The notes below the pieces were generated by a model. It was not told the origin of the DNA and made no database searches. It saw only the letters and a list, made by a program, of their open reading frames with translations. DNA of 64,000 nucleotides from Cellvibrio fontiphilus (GTDB taxonomy: Bacteria > Pseudomonadota > Gammaproteobacteria > Pseudomonadales > Cellvibrionaceae), in assembly GCF_035317345.1 (NCBI RefSeq), contig NZ_JAYKTU010000009.1; one strand, given 5' to 3'. How positions within the stretch are numbered: the first letter of the stretch is position 1; each line of letters begins with the position of its first letter. A program made the position numbers and the translations under genes. Shown piece by piece: positions 1-8,163 of this stretch.

Positions 1-70
1 GAAGTGAAACGACTTAGCGCCGATGGTAGTGTGGGGTCTCCCCATGTGAGAGTAGGTCATCGTCAAGCTC
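1..70 (+). rRNA. rrf: 5S ribosomal RNA, 3' part
   Basis: The window opens inside a 5S rRNA. The stretch with GCGCCGATGGTAGTGTGGGG, followed by TCTCCCCATGTGAGAGTAGG, is the conserved 3' half of gammaproteobacterial 5S, covering helices IV and V. The end near position 70 is inferred from 5S length and from the terminator that follows. The 5' part and the rest of the rRNA operon lie outside the window. Confidence 0.93.
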
Positions 71-78
71 TTAAATCC

Positions 79-112
79 AAAGCCCTGTCAGCCATGCTGA
101 TGGGGCTTTTTC
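79..112 (+). terminator. rRNA operon terminator
   Basis: A hairpin pairs aaagccc (79-85) with gggcttt (103-109), with an inner tcagc/gctga stem. It runs into a T tract at 107-112, directly after the 5S gene, as expected for the end of the rRNA operon. Confidence 0.85.
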
Positions 113-224
113 TATTAAGGTTTTCTATTGCCGTACAATCGTATGTATAAATCTCATGGTGCCGATGGTATTTACGGTGCCGTTCTGCTTATATGGCTAC
201 TTAATTCACGCATGAGATATTGCA

Positions 225-1322
225 GTGTTAACGATAGATTTAAGTGCTATTCAAAATAATTGGCTTAGACTCGCGTCGATGACCAGTGCTTCTGTTGCTG
301 GTGTTATTAAGGCAAATGCTTATGGATTAGGTGCAAAAGAAGTGGGCACAGCTTTATATGCGGCTGGTTGCAAAGAGTTTTTTTTGGCTACATATGACGA
401 AGCACTAGATGCGAGATCTTTTTTGCCTTCCGATGCGGTAATTTATATGCTGGGAGGCCTCCGTTGTGTAGATCTTGCTGATTTACATAATGAGCGAATT
501 ATTCCAGTGCTTTGTTCAGGTTTTGATATCGAGCAATGGTTGAAGTTAAAAAAAATTAACTCCTCGGTCTGCCAGCCAGCTTTAAAAATAAATACAGGTA
601 TGAATCGTTTTGGTATTGATAGCCTGGAGTTCTCTAATCTTTGCGCAGATATTAAACAAATAACCGCGCTCCGTCCCGCCTTAATCATGAGTCACCTTGC
701 ATGTGCTGACGATGAGCGACATGATAAAAATACTGAGCAACTTAATAAATTTTTAATCTCAGTTGAGCAAATAAGAAAAAAGCTGCCTCATATCCGCGCG
801 AGTTTGGCTAACTCTTCTGGTATTTTTCTGGGTAATGCTTGGCATTTCGATCTCGTTCGTCCCGGCGCGGCCCTTTATGGTCTGAATCCTGCGCCCCTGC
901 AGCAAAACCCTATGTCTCAAGTATTGAAGCTCCTTTTGCCTATTAGACAAATTCGTACTCTGAGCTTATCTGAATCTGTTGGGTACGGCGCAACAGCGAC
1001 TCTTCCGGTAGGTACAAAGCTCGCAGTTGTGAGTGGGGGGTATGCTGATGGGTTGCATAGAACTTTAGGGGCGCAGCCTGCTGGGATTTTATATGGGCAT
1101 CGCGTAAATGTTGTCGGAAGAATATCAATGGATTCGATGATTTTTGATATTTCTGCCGTATCTGCCTCTGAAGAAGAATTGATGAATTCTTCGATTGAGG
1201 TGATTGGAGAGCAATTGCCATTAGATGAACTAATGCAGGCTAATCAACAAAATTCGGGCTATGAAGTGCTTACAAGCTTGGGTGATAGATTTAAACGATC
1301 GTATATAGGTGGAGATCTATGA
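225..1322 (+). CDS. alr: alanine racemase
   Basis: PLP-dependent alanine racemase, interconverting L- and D-alanine for peptidoglycan. The PLP lysine is K29 in the motif VIKANAYGLG. The second catalytic base is Y254 in SVGYGATATL, and the phosphate/substrate-site segments TGMNRFG (R128) and GRISMDS are present. At 365 aa it is of normal length, with an N-terminal TIM barrel and C-terminal beta domain. The start is GTG at 225. The stop overlaps the birA start (ATGA), so it heads the alr-birA-coaX-SPOR operon. Alanine racemase is not usually part of this block in Pseudomonas. The gene and its three followers are visibly more AT-rich than the ribosomal genes downstream. It could be either the biosynthetic (Alr) or the catabolic (DadX) type; no dadA lies nearby. 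Confidence 0.92.
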   Translation: MLTIDLSAIQNNWLRLASMTSASVAGVIKANAYGLGAKEVGTALYAAGCKEFFLATYDEALDARSFLPSDAVIYMLGGLRCVDLADLHNERIIPVLCSGFDIEQWLKLKKINSSVCQPALKINTGMNRFGIDSLEFSNLCADIKQITALRPALIMSHLACADDERHDKNTEQLNKFLISVEQIRKKLPHIRASLANSSGIFLGNAWHFDLVRPGAALYGLNPAPLQQNPMSQVLKLLLPIRQIRTLSLSESVGYGATATLPVGTKLAVVSGGYADGLHRTLGAQPAGILYGHRVNVVGRISMDSMIFDISAVSASEEELMNSSIEVIGEQLPLDELMQANQQNSGYEVLTSLGDRFKRSYIGGDL

Positions 1323-2311
1323 GCAACGATCCGGTTGAATCTGAGGCATTAATCTCTGTCCTCAGCTTGCTTTCCGATGGAGAATTTCATTCAGGTGAAG
1401 AGTTGGGGGCGTTGCTTGGCGTTAGTCGGGCGGCGGTATGGAAAACGTTGAAAAAACTAGAGCCTCTTGGTGTTCAGGTTTTATCTGTTAAAGGGCGAGG
1501 CTATTGTATAGTTGGCGGTTTGGATCTTCTGGATAGCGTTGCTATTCAAAAACAATATCACAACAGATTGGATATAAAAGTCTTTACTCAGTTAGATTCA
1601 ACCAACTCTTATCTTTTGCGACAAAATAATGCTGATCGCCAGGTTTGTCTTGCTGAGGCTCAGACTGCTGGACGTGGCCGACGTGGGCGAGGCTGGGTAA
1701 GCCCATTTGCCCAAAATTTGTATCTCTCAATTGGCTGGCGGTTTGATGGTGGTCTTGCTTCTGTCGAGGGATTGAGTCTTGCTGTCGGCGTGATAGTGTT
1801 GCAGGCCCTTGAGATTTATGGCTTCAAGAACTTGGCCTTGAAGTGGCCAAATGACATCCTTTGCAGGGATAAAAAGCTTGGCGGTATATTGATAGAGGTA
1901 AGTGGTGACCCTCTTGGGGATTGTTTGTGTGTGATTGGGATTGGTCTCAACATCTCAATGTGCCATGCTTCATGCGATTTGATCGAACAACCTTGGACAA
2001 GTCTCAAAGAGATTTCGGCTGAACAGGGTATTCCACTAATCAGTCGCAATCAAATTGTGTTTTCCCTGCTAGATAATCTACTTTCAGCCCTGTCGACATA
2101 TCAACGAGATGGCTTTAGGGCATATAGAGCCTCATGGATAATGGCCGCTGCATATATTAATGAGCAAATTAACATTCATGCTGCCGATGGCGTGCAAACT
2201 GGTTTGTTGCGAGGTGTAGATAATAGTGGTGCTCTGCTAGTTGATGTGAATGGTTGTGAAAAAATATTTCATGGCGGTGAAGTATCTGTGAGATGTTCAA
2301 ATGTATCTTGA
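1319..2311 (+). CDS. birA: bifunctional biotin-protein ligase / biotin operon repressor
   Basis: Activates biotin as biotinyl-AMP and transfers it to the lysine of biotin carboxyl carrier protein; the holo-form can repress biotin genes. Residues 8-65 form a winged helix-turn-helix (SRAAVWKTLKKL), so this is the regulator-type, two-domain BirA. The ligase signature GRGRRGRGW lies at 118-126 and the catalytic KWPNDI at 175-180. A small SH3-like C-terminal domain follows. It overlaps alr by 4 bases and coaX by 11 bases, which suggests translational coupling. At 330 aa the length is typical. Confidence 0.95.
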   Translation: MSNDPVESEALISVLSLLSDGEFHSGEELGALLGVSRAAVWKTLKKLEPLGVQVLSVKGRGYCIVGGLDLLDSVAIQKQYHNRLDIKVFTQLDSTNSYLLRQNNADRQVCLAEAQTAGRGRRGRGWVSPFAQNLYLSIGWRFDGGLASVEGLSLAVGVIVLQALEIYGFKNLALKWPNDILCRDKKLGGILIEVSGDPLGDCLCVIGIGLNISMCHASCDLIEQPWTSLKEISAEQGIPLISRNQIVFSLLDNLLSALSTYQRDGFRAYRASWIMAAAYINEQINIHAADGVQTGLLRGVDNSGALLVDVNGCEKIFHGGEVSVRCSNVS

Positions 2312-3044
2312 AATAGATATGGGCAACACTCGTACCAAATGGCGTATTAGGGATGGCTTAAATATAGTTAAAGCGGGTCTTTTTTTTGCAGATGAGAGCC
2401 TGGACCAACTCGAATCAATGATGGCTCCCTACATTGGAAGATTGACGGCGGTATGGATTGTTAGTGTTGTAAGTGAAAAACAGGAAGCGAAAATAATATG
2501 CTGGGTTCAAGATCGGCTCTCACTTAAACCGCTATTTGCCAAAAGTAGCTCCTCTATTTGTGGTGTGACAAATGCCTATAAAAAGCCAGAGTTGCTTGGT
2601 GTTGATAGATGGCTTGGTATTTTGTCTGCATATCATCGGGTGGGGGGTGCTTGTATTGTTTTCTCTTTTGGGACGGCAGTTACGGCTGATGCTATTGGAG
2701 CTGATGGTGGGCATCTTGGTGGCTTTATCGGTCCCGGTCTGTCTTTACTGGTTGGCTCACTCTCTAATAACACAAGCCGCATTCAATCAAATCACGCGGA
2801 TCTCTACTTGAGTGCTGATTTCGGTTTGTCCACTTCTGAGGCGATTTGTGGCGGTTGCACATCAATGCTTTGCGGTTTTGTAGATAATGCAATCGAACAA
2901 ATGCGTCTAAAAATAGGCGATGAGTCGTTTGAATTAATATTTACCGGAGGCGATGCGATTCGCTTATTGCCCTTCTATTCATCTGCATCGTTGATAAATG
3001 ACTTGGTGTTGGATGGGCTTAAATATGTGATGGGAGAGTGCTAA
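2301..3044 (+). CDS. coaX: type III pantothenate kinase
   Basis: Phosphorylates pantothenate, the first step of coenzyme A synthesis. This is the ASKHA-fold, feedback-resistant CoaX type. The N-terminal phosphate-binding motif DMGNTRTKW is at 6-14, the pantothenate-site segment LGVDRW near residue 100 (D102), FGTAVTAD at 123-130 and GGHLGGFIGPG at 136-146. At 247 aa it has normal length. It overlaps the end of birA, the same birA-coaX arrangement seen in Pseudomonas, where coaX replaces coaA. Confidence 0.95.
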   Translation: MYLEIDMGNTRTKWRIRDGLNIVKAGLFFADESLDQLESMMAPYIGRLTAVWIVSVVSEKQEAKIICWVQDRLSLKPLFAKSSSSICGVTNAYKKPELLGVDRWLGILSAYHRVGGACIVFSFGTAVTADAIGADGGHLGGFIGPGLSLLVGSLSNNTSRIQSNHADLYLSADFGLSTSEAICGGCTSMLCGFVDNAIEQMRLKIGDESFELIFTGGDAIRLLPFYSSASLINDLVLDGLKYVMGEC

Positions 3045-3060
3045 CTCCTTGGAGTAATTA

Positions 3061-3765
3061 ATGAGGTCAATTTTCTTTCTGATTCTTGCATCCAATATAG
3101 CTTTTTTTGTGCACCAATATTTTTTTTCTGCCGATCCCCACAAAGATGTAGAGAGTAGAGAGGCTATAGATTCGGATTATCGAGCCCTGCATTTGTTGTC
3201 TGAAAAGCCAGATGTGGTGCTCAATAAAAAAACGGCAGCGCGTGATCATGTTGCTGATGATGAAATTAAAAAAGTCGCTCGGAATACTGAGCTTTGCTCA
3301 ATCATAGGCCCCTATGACCAGTTACTTCAGGCTGAATATGCGGTAGAGCATTTGTCTGCTTTGGGGGTCGAGGCTCATGTAGCTTCTTTGGAGATAAAAG
3401 AAGGGGATTTGTTCTGGGTTTATTTAAAGCCTGAAGTTTCTGAGCGTGAGGCCCTGAATCGACTTTATGAGTTGCAGGGAAAACAAATTGAGAGTCATGT
3501 CATATCAAAAGGCGAGCTGATGAATGGCATCTCGCTAGGGCGTTTTTCTTTGTATGAAGATGCTGATTCGCATGCCAAATATATTAAGAGCGTGGGGTAC
3601 GATGCTCAAATAAAGATTATACCTAGAATGATTCAGGAGACCTGGGTTGTTCTTTCTGCTGATTCTGCCGAGAAAATAGACAGTTCGGTGTGGGAGGAGT
3701 TGATGGAAGGTCAAAAAGGGCTTGAGAGAAGAAAAAATTACTGTTTTGGTGTTGCGTCTCAGTAG
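3061..3765 (+). CDS. SPOR-domain membrane protein
   Basis: Single-pass inner-membrane protein with an N-terminal anchor at residues 3-20 (IFFLILASNIAFFVHQYF) and a periplasmic region. Its C-terminal half resembles a SPOR domain: ISLGRFSLYEDADSHAKYIKSV at about 158-178, and WVVLS near 200. SPOR domains bind glycan strands lacking stem peptides at division septa. The gene starts 16 bases after coaX and ends just before the tRNA cluster, as the SPOR gene after coaX does in Pseudomonas. A possible promoter for the tRNAs overlaps its 3' end. The sequence is divergent and the exact role is unknown. Confidence 0.75.
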   Translation: MRSIFFLILASNIAFFVHQYFFSADPHKDVESREAIDSDYRALHLLSEKPDVVLNKKTAARDHVADDEIKKVARNTELCSIIGPYDQLLQAEYAVEHLSALGVEAHVASLEIKEGDLFWVYLKPEVSEREALNRLYELQGKQIESHVISKGELMNGISLGRFSLYEDADSHAKYIKSVGYDAQIKIIPRMIQETWVVLSADSAEKIDSSVWEELMEGQKGLERRKNYCFGVASQ

Positions 3766-3780
3766 TTCTTCCAATAGAAT
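3752..3780 (+). promoter_or_regulatory. candidate sigma-70 promoter for tRNA-Thr(TGT)
   Basis: TTGCGT (3752-3757), a 17-base spacer and TAGAAT (3775-3780), ending 30 bases before the first tRNA. The -10 box is good and the -35 box weak. It overlaps the end of the SPOR gene. Confidence 0.4.
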
Positions 3781-3810
3781 TCTGCCTCCACAAACAGCGG
3801 TGGTCAAAAA

Positions 3811-3886
3811 GCTGGCGTAGCTCAGTAGGTAGAGCAGCTGACTTGTAATCAGCCGGTCGGGGGTTCGATTCCTCTCGCCAGCTCCA
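3811..3886 (+). tRNA. tRNA-Thr (anticodon TGT)
   Basis: A complete cloverleaf of 76 nt. The acceptor stem GCTGGCG pairs with CGCCAGC and CCA is encoded. The anticodon loop CTTGTAA gives TGT, and the T-loop GTTCGATTC is standard. It is the first of the Thr-Tyr-Gly-Thr-tuf group, in the same order as E. coli thrU-tyrU-glyT-thrT-tufB. Confidence 0.97.
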
Positions 3887-3937
3887 GTCATGGGGCAGCT
3901 TTTTATGATAACTCTGTGAATTTATTGAAAAAATAGA

Positions 3938-3966
3938 TTGACAGTCGCTTGTTTGGGCCGGAAAAT
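3938..3966 (+). promoter_or_regulatory. candidate promoter for tRNA-Tyr/Gly/Thr-tufA
   Basis: A perfect -35 TTGACA (3938-3943), a 17-base spacer and GAAAAT (3961-3966). GC-rich GCCGGCGG follows the -10 box, a discriminator type associated with stringent control of stable-RNA promoters. Transcription would start just before tRNA-Tyr at 3981. Confidence 0.5.
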
Positions 3967-3980
3967 GCCGGCGGTTTTCG

Positions 3981-4064
3981 GCAGGGGTTCCCGAGTGGCC
4001 AAAGGGATCAGACTGTAAATCTGACGCGCAAGCTTCGATGGTTCGAATCCATCCCCCTGCACCA
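3981..4064 (+). tRNA. tRNA-Tyr (anticodon GTA)
   Basis: An 84-nt class II tRNA with a long variable arm. The acceptor GCAGGGG pairs with CCCCTGC, the anticodon loop CTGTAAA gives GTA, and CCA is encoded at 4062-4064. Confidence 0.97.
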
Positions 4065-4123
4065 AATTGCCTCAATCAGTTTGAGGTTAGGTAAGGCCTG
4101 GTGGCATCCAGTATCTCGTTTAA

Positions 4124-4197
<74 letters not shown>

Positions 4198-4213
4198 TTA
4201 ATTTTAAGTTAGT

Positions 4214-4289
4214 GCTCATATAGCTCAGTTGGTAGAGCACACCCTTGGTAAGGGTGAGGTCAGCAGTTCAAATCTGCTTATGAGCTCCA
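4214..4289 (+). tRNA. tRNA-Thr (anticodon GGT)
   Basis: A 76-nt cloverleaf. The acceptor GCTCATA pairs with TATGAGC, the anticodon loop TTGGTAA gives GGT, and CCA is encoded. It lies 77 bases before the tufA start and is probably co-transcribed with it. Confidence 0.97.
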
Positions 4290-4366
4290 AATAAATGCTG
4301 TGGGAGATATCTCTCGCAGCTTTTTTATCTGTGTGATTGTTATTTACGTCTGAGGAGGCGCTCGCA

Positions 4367-5590
4367 ATGGCGAAGGAAAAGTTTGAACGTAACAAGCCCC
4401 ACGTCAACGTGGGCACCATTGGTCACGTTGACCACGGTAAAACCACTCTGACTGCAGCGTTGACTCGCGTGTGTGCAGAAAGCTGGGGTGGTGCGTTTGT
4501 TGGTTATGATGGTATTGATAACGCTCCTGAAGAAAAGGCGCGCGGTATTACCATTAATACCTCTCACGTAGAGTATGACTCACCAACTCGCCACTATGCG
4601 CACGTTGACTGCCCAGGCCACGCCGACTATGTGAAGAACATGATCACCGGTGCTGCGCAGATGGATGGTGCGATTCTGGTGTGTGGCGCGACCGACGGTC
4701 CTATGCCGCAAACTCGTGAGCACATCCTGTTGTCTCGCCAGGTAGGCGTTCCTTACATCGTAGTGTTCCTGAACAAGGCTGACTTGTTGGCGGAAGACTG
4801 CGGTGGTGTGGGTACCGAAGAGTACAACGAAATGCTGGAATTGGTAGAAATGGAGCTGCGTGAGCTGCTTTCTACTTATGACTTCCCGGGTGATGACACT
4901 CCAATTATTGCTGGTTCTGCGCTGATGGCGTTGAACGGCGAAGATGAAAACGGTTTGGGGACCTCTGCTGTACGTAAGCTGGTTGAGTCTCTGGATAGCT
5001 ACATCCCTGAGCCGGTGCGTGCAATTGATCAGCCATTCCTGATGCCGGTAGAAGACGTATTCTCTATCTCTGGTCGCGGCACTGTAGTGACTGGTCGTGT
5101 TGAGCGCGGTATCGTAAAAGTGGGCGAGGAAATCGCGATCGTAGGTCTGCGTGAAACCACCAAAACTACCTGTACTGGTGTTGAAATGTTCCGCAAGCTG
5201 CTCGATGAAGGTCGCGCCGGTGAGAACGTTGGTGTTCTGCTTCGTGGTACCAAGCGTGACGACGTTGAGCGTGGTCAAGTATTGTGTAAGCCAGGTTCAG
5301 TGACTCCACACACCAAGTTTGAATCTGAAGTGTACGTTTTGTCCAAAGAAGAAGGTGGTCGCCACACTCCATTCTTCAAGGGCTACCGTCCACAGTTCTA
5401 CTTCCGCACTACTGATGTAACTGGTGCAGTGGAGTTGCCTGAAGGCGTGGAAATGGTAATGCCAGGCGACAACATCAAAATGGTTGTTACCTTGATTCAC
5501 CCAATTGCGATGGAAGACGGTTTGCGTTTTGCTATTCGTGAAGGTGGTCGTACTGTTGGTGCTGGTGTTGTTGCTAAAATCATTCAGTAA
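4367..5590 (+). CDS. tufA: elongation factor Tu (copy 1)
   Basis: GTPase that delivers aminoacyl-tRNA to the ribosome. The P-loop GHVDHGKTT is at residues 18-26, followed by DCPGHADY and the NKAD guanine-specificity motif; domains 2 and 3 are complete (407 aa). ATG at 4367 is chosen because a strong Shine-Dalgarno (GAGGAGG, 4352-4358) precedes it and it gives the family N-terminus MAKEKFERNKPHVNVG. From codon 5 to the stop the DNA is identical to the second copy at 21277-22500, while flanks and first codons differ. It is linked to upstream tRNAs as in E. coli tufB. Confidence 0.98.
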   Translation: MAKEKFERNKPHVNVGTIGHVDHGKTTLTAALTRVCAESWGGAFVGYDGIDNAPEEKARGITINTSHVEYDSPTRHYAHVDCPGHADYVKNMITGAAQMDGAILVCGATDGPMPQTREHILLSRQVGVPYIVVFLNKADLLAEDCGGVGTEEYNEMLELVEMELRELLSTYDFPGDDTPIIAGSALMALNGEDENGLGTSAVRKLVESLDSYIPEPVRAIDQPFLMPVEDVFSISGRGTVVTGRVERGIVKVGEEIAIVGLRETTKTTCTGVEMFRKLLDEGRAGENVGVLLRGTKRDDVERGQVLCKPGSVTPHTKFESEVYVLSKEEGGRHTPFFKGYRPQFYFRTTDVTGAVELPEGVEMVMPGDNIKMVVTLIHPIAMEDGLRFAIREGGRTVGAGVVAKIIQ

Positions 5591-5595
5591 TTAAT

Positions 5596-5627
5596 ATGAG
5601 GGGCGATGTTTTGCCCCTCATTTATTG
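5596..5627 (+). terminator. terminator-like hairpin after tufA
   Basis: atgaggggc (5596-5604) pairs with gcccctcat (5613-5621), followed by a short T-rich run. It separates tufA from tRNA-Trp. The weak T tract suggests partial read-through. Confidence 0.6.
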
Positions 5628-5640
5628 CTTCTGTTATGTT

Positions 5641-5716
5641 AGGCCAGTAGTTCAATTGGTAGAGCACCGGTCTCCAAAACCGGGTGTTGGGGGTTCGAGT
5701 CCCTCCTGGCCTGCCA
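5641..5716 (+). tRNA. tRNA-Trp (anticodon CCA)
   Basis: A 76-nt cloverleaf. The acceptor AGGCCAG pairs with CTGGCCT, the anticodon loop CTCCAAA gives CCA, and the 3' CCA is encoded. It sits between tufA and secE, as in many gammaproteobacteria. Confidence 0.97.
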
Positions 5717-5741
5717 AATTTCATGAAGGTTTCCTCCGATA

Positions 5742-6110
5742 ATGACTGCAAATACCGAAGAAAAAGTTTATCGACTTGACGCATTAAAATGGGTTTTGGT
5801 TTTTGCGGTGGTCGCTGCCGGTGTAATAGGAAACTCTCATTTTTCCGCTGAATCAATTCTTTATCGCGCCCTTGGTTTAATGGTGTTGGCCGCTATTGCC
5901 GTTGCTATAGCTCTTCAAACTGCAAAAGGTGCTGCAATATCCGAGGTGGTGCGCGGTGCGCTGGTTGAGTTGCGCAAAGTTGTTTGGCCTACTCGCCAGG
6001 AAACCAATCAGACGACGCTCATAGTATTGCTTGTTGTATTTGTTACGGCACTGATTCTTTGGTTGCTCGATACGCTATTTGGTTTTATTGCCTCAAGTAT
6101 CATAGGGTAG
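5742..6110 (+). CDS. secE: preprotein translocase subunit SecE
   Basis: Small inner-membrane subunit that clamps SecY in the SecYEG protein-export channel. Three membrane segments are visible, at about residues 15-33, 43-60 and 92-115, which is the E. coli-type three-helix SecE. The conserved amphipathic region before the last helix reads ELRKVVWPTRQET. At 122 aa its length is normal. nusG starts 10 bases after it, forming the usual secE-nusG pair. Confidence 0.96.
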   Translation: MTANTEEKVYRLDALKWVLVFAVVAAGVIGNSHFSAESILYRALGLMVLAAIAVAIALQTAKGAAISEVVRGALVELRKVVWPTRQETNQTTLIVLLVVFVTALILWLLDTLFGFIASSIIG

Positions 6111-6120
6111 GTAGTTTGGT

Positions 6121-6654
6121 ATGGCTAAGCGCTGGTACGTTGTTCATGCTTATTCGGGCTACGAGAAAAAGGTCGCCCTTTCTTTACGCGAGCGTGTAGC
6201 CCTGTACGGCATGGAAGAAAGTTTTGGTGAAATATTAGTGCCAACCGAAGAAGTTATTGAAATGCGCGGCGGGCAAAAACGTAAAAGTGAGCGGAAATTT
6301 TTCCCGGGTTATGTGTTGGTTCAAATGGAATTGAATGACGATACCTGGCATTTAGTAAAAGATACGCCGCGCGTGATGGGTTTTATTGGTGGGAAGGCGG
6401 ATCAGCCTGCTCCTATCACTGAAAAAGAGGCTGAAGCAATCTTGCGTCGTGTGGATGACTCGATGGAGAAGCCAAAACCAAAAACCGTTTTTGAGCCGGG
6501 TGAGATGGTTCGCGTCATCGATGGCCCATTTAACGACTTCAACGGTGTTGTTGAGGAAGTTAACTACGATAAGAATAAGCTCCGTGTTGCGGTGTTAATT
6601 TTTGGTCGCTCAACTCCTGTGGAGTTGGAGTTTGGTCAGGTCGAAAAGACTTAA
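6121..6654 (+). CDS. nusG: transcription termination/antitermination factor NusG
   Basis: Binds RNA polymerase and couples it to Rho or the ribosome. Residues 3-110 form the NGN domain (KRWYVVHAYSGYEKKVALSL; FFPGYVLVQM) and 123-177 the KOW domain (GEMVRVIDGPFNDFNGVVEEV). At 177 aa its length is typical. It follows secE by 10 bases and is closed by a hairpin at 6673-6702. Confidence 0.97.
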   Translation: MAKRWYVVHAYSGYEKKVALSLRERVALYGMEESFGEILVPTEEVIEMRGGQKRKSERKFFPGYVLVQMELNDDTWHLVKDTPRVMGFIGGKADQPAPITEKEAEAILRRVDDSMEKPKPKTVFEPGEMVRVIDGPFNDFNGVVEEVNYDKNKLRVAVLIFGRSTPVELEFGQVEKT

Positions 6655-6672
6655 TAAAGATTTCTTTCAATG

Positions 6673-6702
6673 CCCCTCTTCACTTTTGTGATGAGGGGTT
6701 TT
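6673..6702 (+). terminator. terminator after nusG
   Basis: cccctcttcac (6673-6683) pairs with gtgatgagggg (6888-equivalent arm at 6688-6698) with one mismatch, then TTTT. It separates secE-nusG from the L11 operon. Confidence 0.6.
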
Positions 6703-6794
6703 CGTGTCTCAGTTGCTGACTGAGGCGGGGAGCCTAAGACGCTAGTTTTGCCAAAAATTAGTCGAGGCGCTAACACCCATAGGGGAGTATTGTC

Positions 6795-7226
6795 ATGGCA
6801 AAAAAAGTAACCGCTTACGTTAAGCTGCAAGTTGCAGCTGGCAAAGCAAACCCAAGTCCTCCGGTTGGTCCGGCTCTTGGTCAGCATGGCGTCAATATCA
6901 TGGAGTTCTGTAAGGCGTTCAACGCGCAGACTCAGGGTATGGAAGTTGGTGCTCCGGTTCCTGTGATTATCAGTGTATACAGTGATCGCAGTTTTACCTT
7001 CGTAATGAAAACTCCGCCTGCTTCTTTCTTGTTGAAAAAAGCGGCCGGCATTACCAGTGGTAGCGGTCGACCAAACACGAACAAGGTTGGCAAGGTAAAT
7101 CGTGCACAGCTGGAAGCAATCGCAACTACCAAAATGGCTGACTTGACTGCTGCTGATATGGACGCTGCTGTGCGTACCATTGCAGGTTCAGCGCGTTCAA
7201 TGGGCCTGGAAGTGGAGGGCGTATAA
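6795..7226 (+). CDS. rplK: 50S ribosomal protein L11
   Basis: Binds the GTPase-associated region of 23S rRNA and is needed for RelA activation. At 143 aa it is one residue longer than in E. coli. The proline-rich N-terminal linker NPSPPVGPALGQHGVNIM and the C-terminal rRNA-binding domain are intact. A good Shine-Dalgarno (AGGGGAG) precedes ATG. One base separates its stop from rplA. Confidence 0.98.
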   Translation: MAKKVTAYVKLQVAAGKANPSPPVGPALGQHGVNIMEFCKAFNAQTQGMEVGAPVPVIISVYSDRSFTFVMKTPPASFLLKKAAGITSGSGRPNTNKVGKVNRAQLEAIATTKMADLTAADMDAAVRTIAGSARSMGLEVEGV

Positions 7227-7227
7227 C

Positions 7228-7923
7228 ATGGCAAAAATTACTAAGCGTCAACGTGCAATCAACGAAAAAGTTGATACAAATAAGCAATACGCAATTGAAG
7301 ATGCGGTGGCTTTATTAAAAGAGTTATCGACTGTTAAGTTTGCTGAGACAGTAGACGTCGCTATCAGCCTAGGTATCGATCCTCGCAAGTCAGACCAATC
7401 GGTTCGCGGTGCAACTACTCTGCCTCACGGTAATGGTAAGTCTGTTCGTGTTGCAGTGTTTACTCAAGGTGCAAATGCTGAAGCTGCAAAAGCAGCTGGC
7501 GCTGAGTACGTGGGTATGGATGAGCTGGCTGCCGAAATCAAAGCTGGAAAAATGGATTTTGATGTTGTTATTGCCAGCCCCGATGCCATGCGTGTTGTTG
7601 GTCAATTAGGTCAAGTGCTTGGTCCACGTGGACTTATGCCGAACCCCAAGACCGGCACAGTTACTCCTGATGTGGTGACTGCGGTCAAGAATGCTAAAGC
7701 TGGTCAAGTGCGCTACCGGGCAGAGAAAGGCGGTATTGTGCATGGTGGTTTGGGCAAGATTTCTTTCGAAACCGTGGCCATCAAGGAAAACCTTGAGGCT
7801 TTGGTTGCTGATTTGAAGAAGGCCAAGCCGGCTACTTCTAAAGGTATTTACCTGAAGAAGATTTATTTGAGTACGACAATGGGGCCTGGCCTGTTGATCG
7901 ATCAAGCTTCACTCGCAGTTTAA
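7228..7923 (+). CDS. rplA: 50S ribosomal protein L1
   Basis: Forms the L1 stalk that moves E-site tRNA, and in E. coli it represses its own operon by binding the rplK leader. The start at ATG 7228 gives the family N-terminus MAKITKRQRAINEKVD and 231 aa. The conserved GLMPNPKTGTVTPDV segment is present. It lies one base after rplK. Confidence 0.98.
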   Translation: MAKITKRQRAINEKVDTNKQYAIEDAVALLKELSTVKFAETVDVAISLGIDPRKSDQSVRGATTLPHGNGKSVRVAVFTQGANAEAAKAAGAEYVGMDELAAEIKAGKMDFDVVIASPDAMRVVGQLGQVLGPRGLMPNPKTGTVTPDVVTAVKNAKAGQVRYRAEKGGIVHGGLGKISFETVAIKENLEALVADLKKAKPATSKGIYLKKIYLSTTMGPGLLIDQASLAV

Positions 7924-8163
7924 TTTGCGAGCTAAAGAACTTTGGGGTCCACTAAGTTAGTGGGCCGTCAAAGACCGTAGGTGTAACAACAATGCGTTTT
8001 TACTTAATAGCCTACGCAGATGGTGAGACCCTATTTGCTGCATTAATTGCAATAAATGACATCACCGAATAGTGGTTCTGACAAATTTGTTAGAACTGGT
8101 AGTTAACGATAATCAGCCAGACAATATTCTTTGGCTGTTGATTATCCATGCAGGAGAAATCCC
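7924..8163 (+). promoter_or_regulatory. L10-type leader of rplJL
   Basis: The 240-base untranslated stretch before rplJ contains paired segments such as ggtccacta/tagtgggcc and ctacgcagatggtgagacc, at the position of the known L10(L7/L12)4-binding autoregulatory leader. The function is inferred from position and from resemblance to the family; the exact fold was not computed. Confidence 0.6.

Noticed and set aside
4580..5278. 232-codon open frame on the minus strand inside tufA (and its copy at 21490-22188)
   Set aside because: It is the exact antisense of the conserved tuf gene, and both copies exist only because the two tuf genes are identical.
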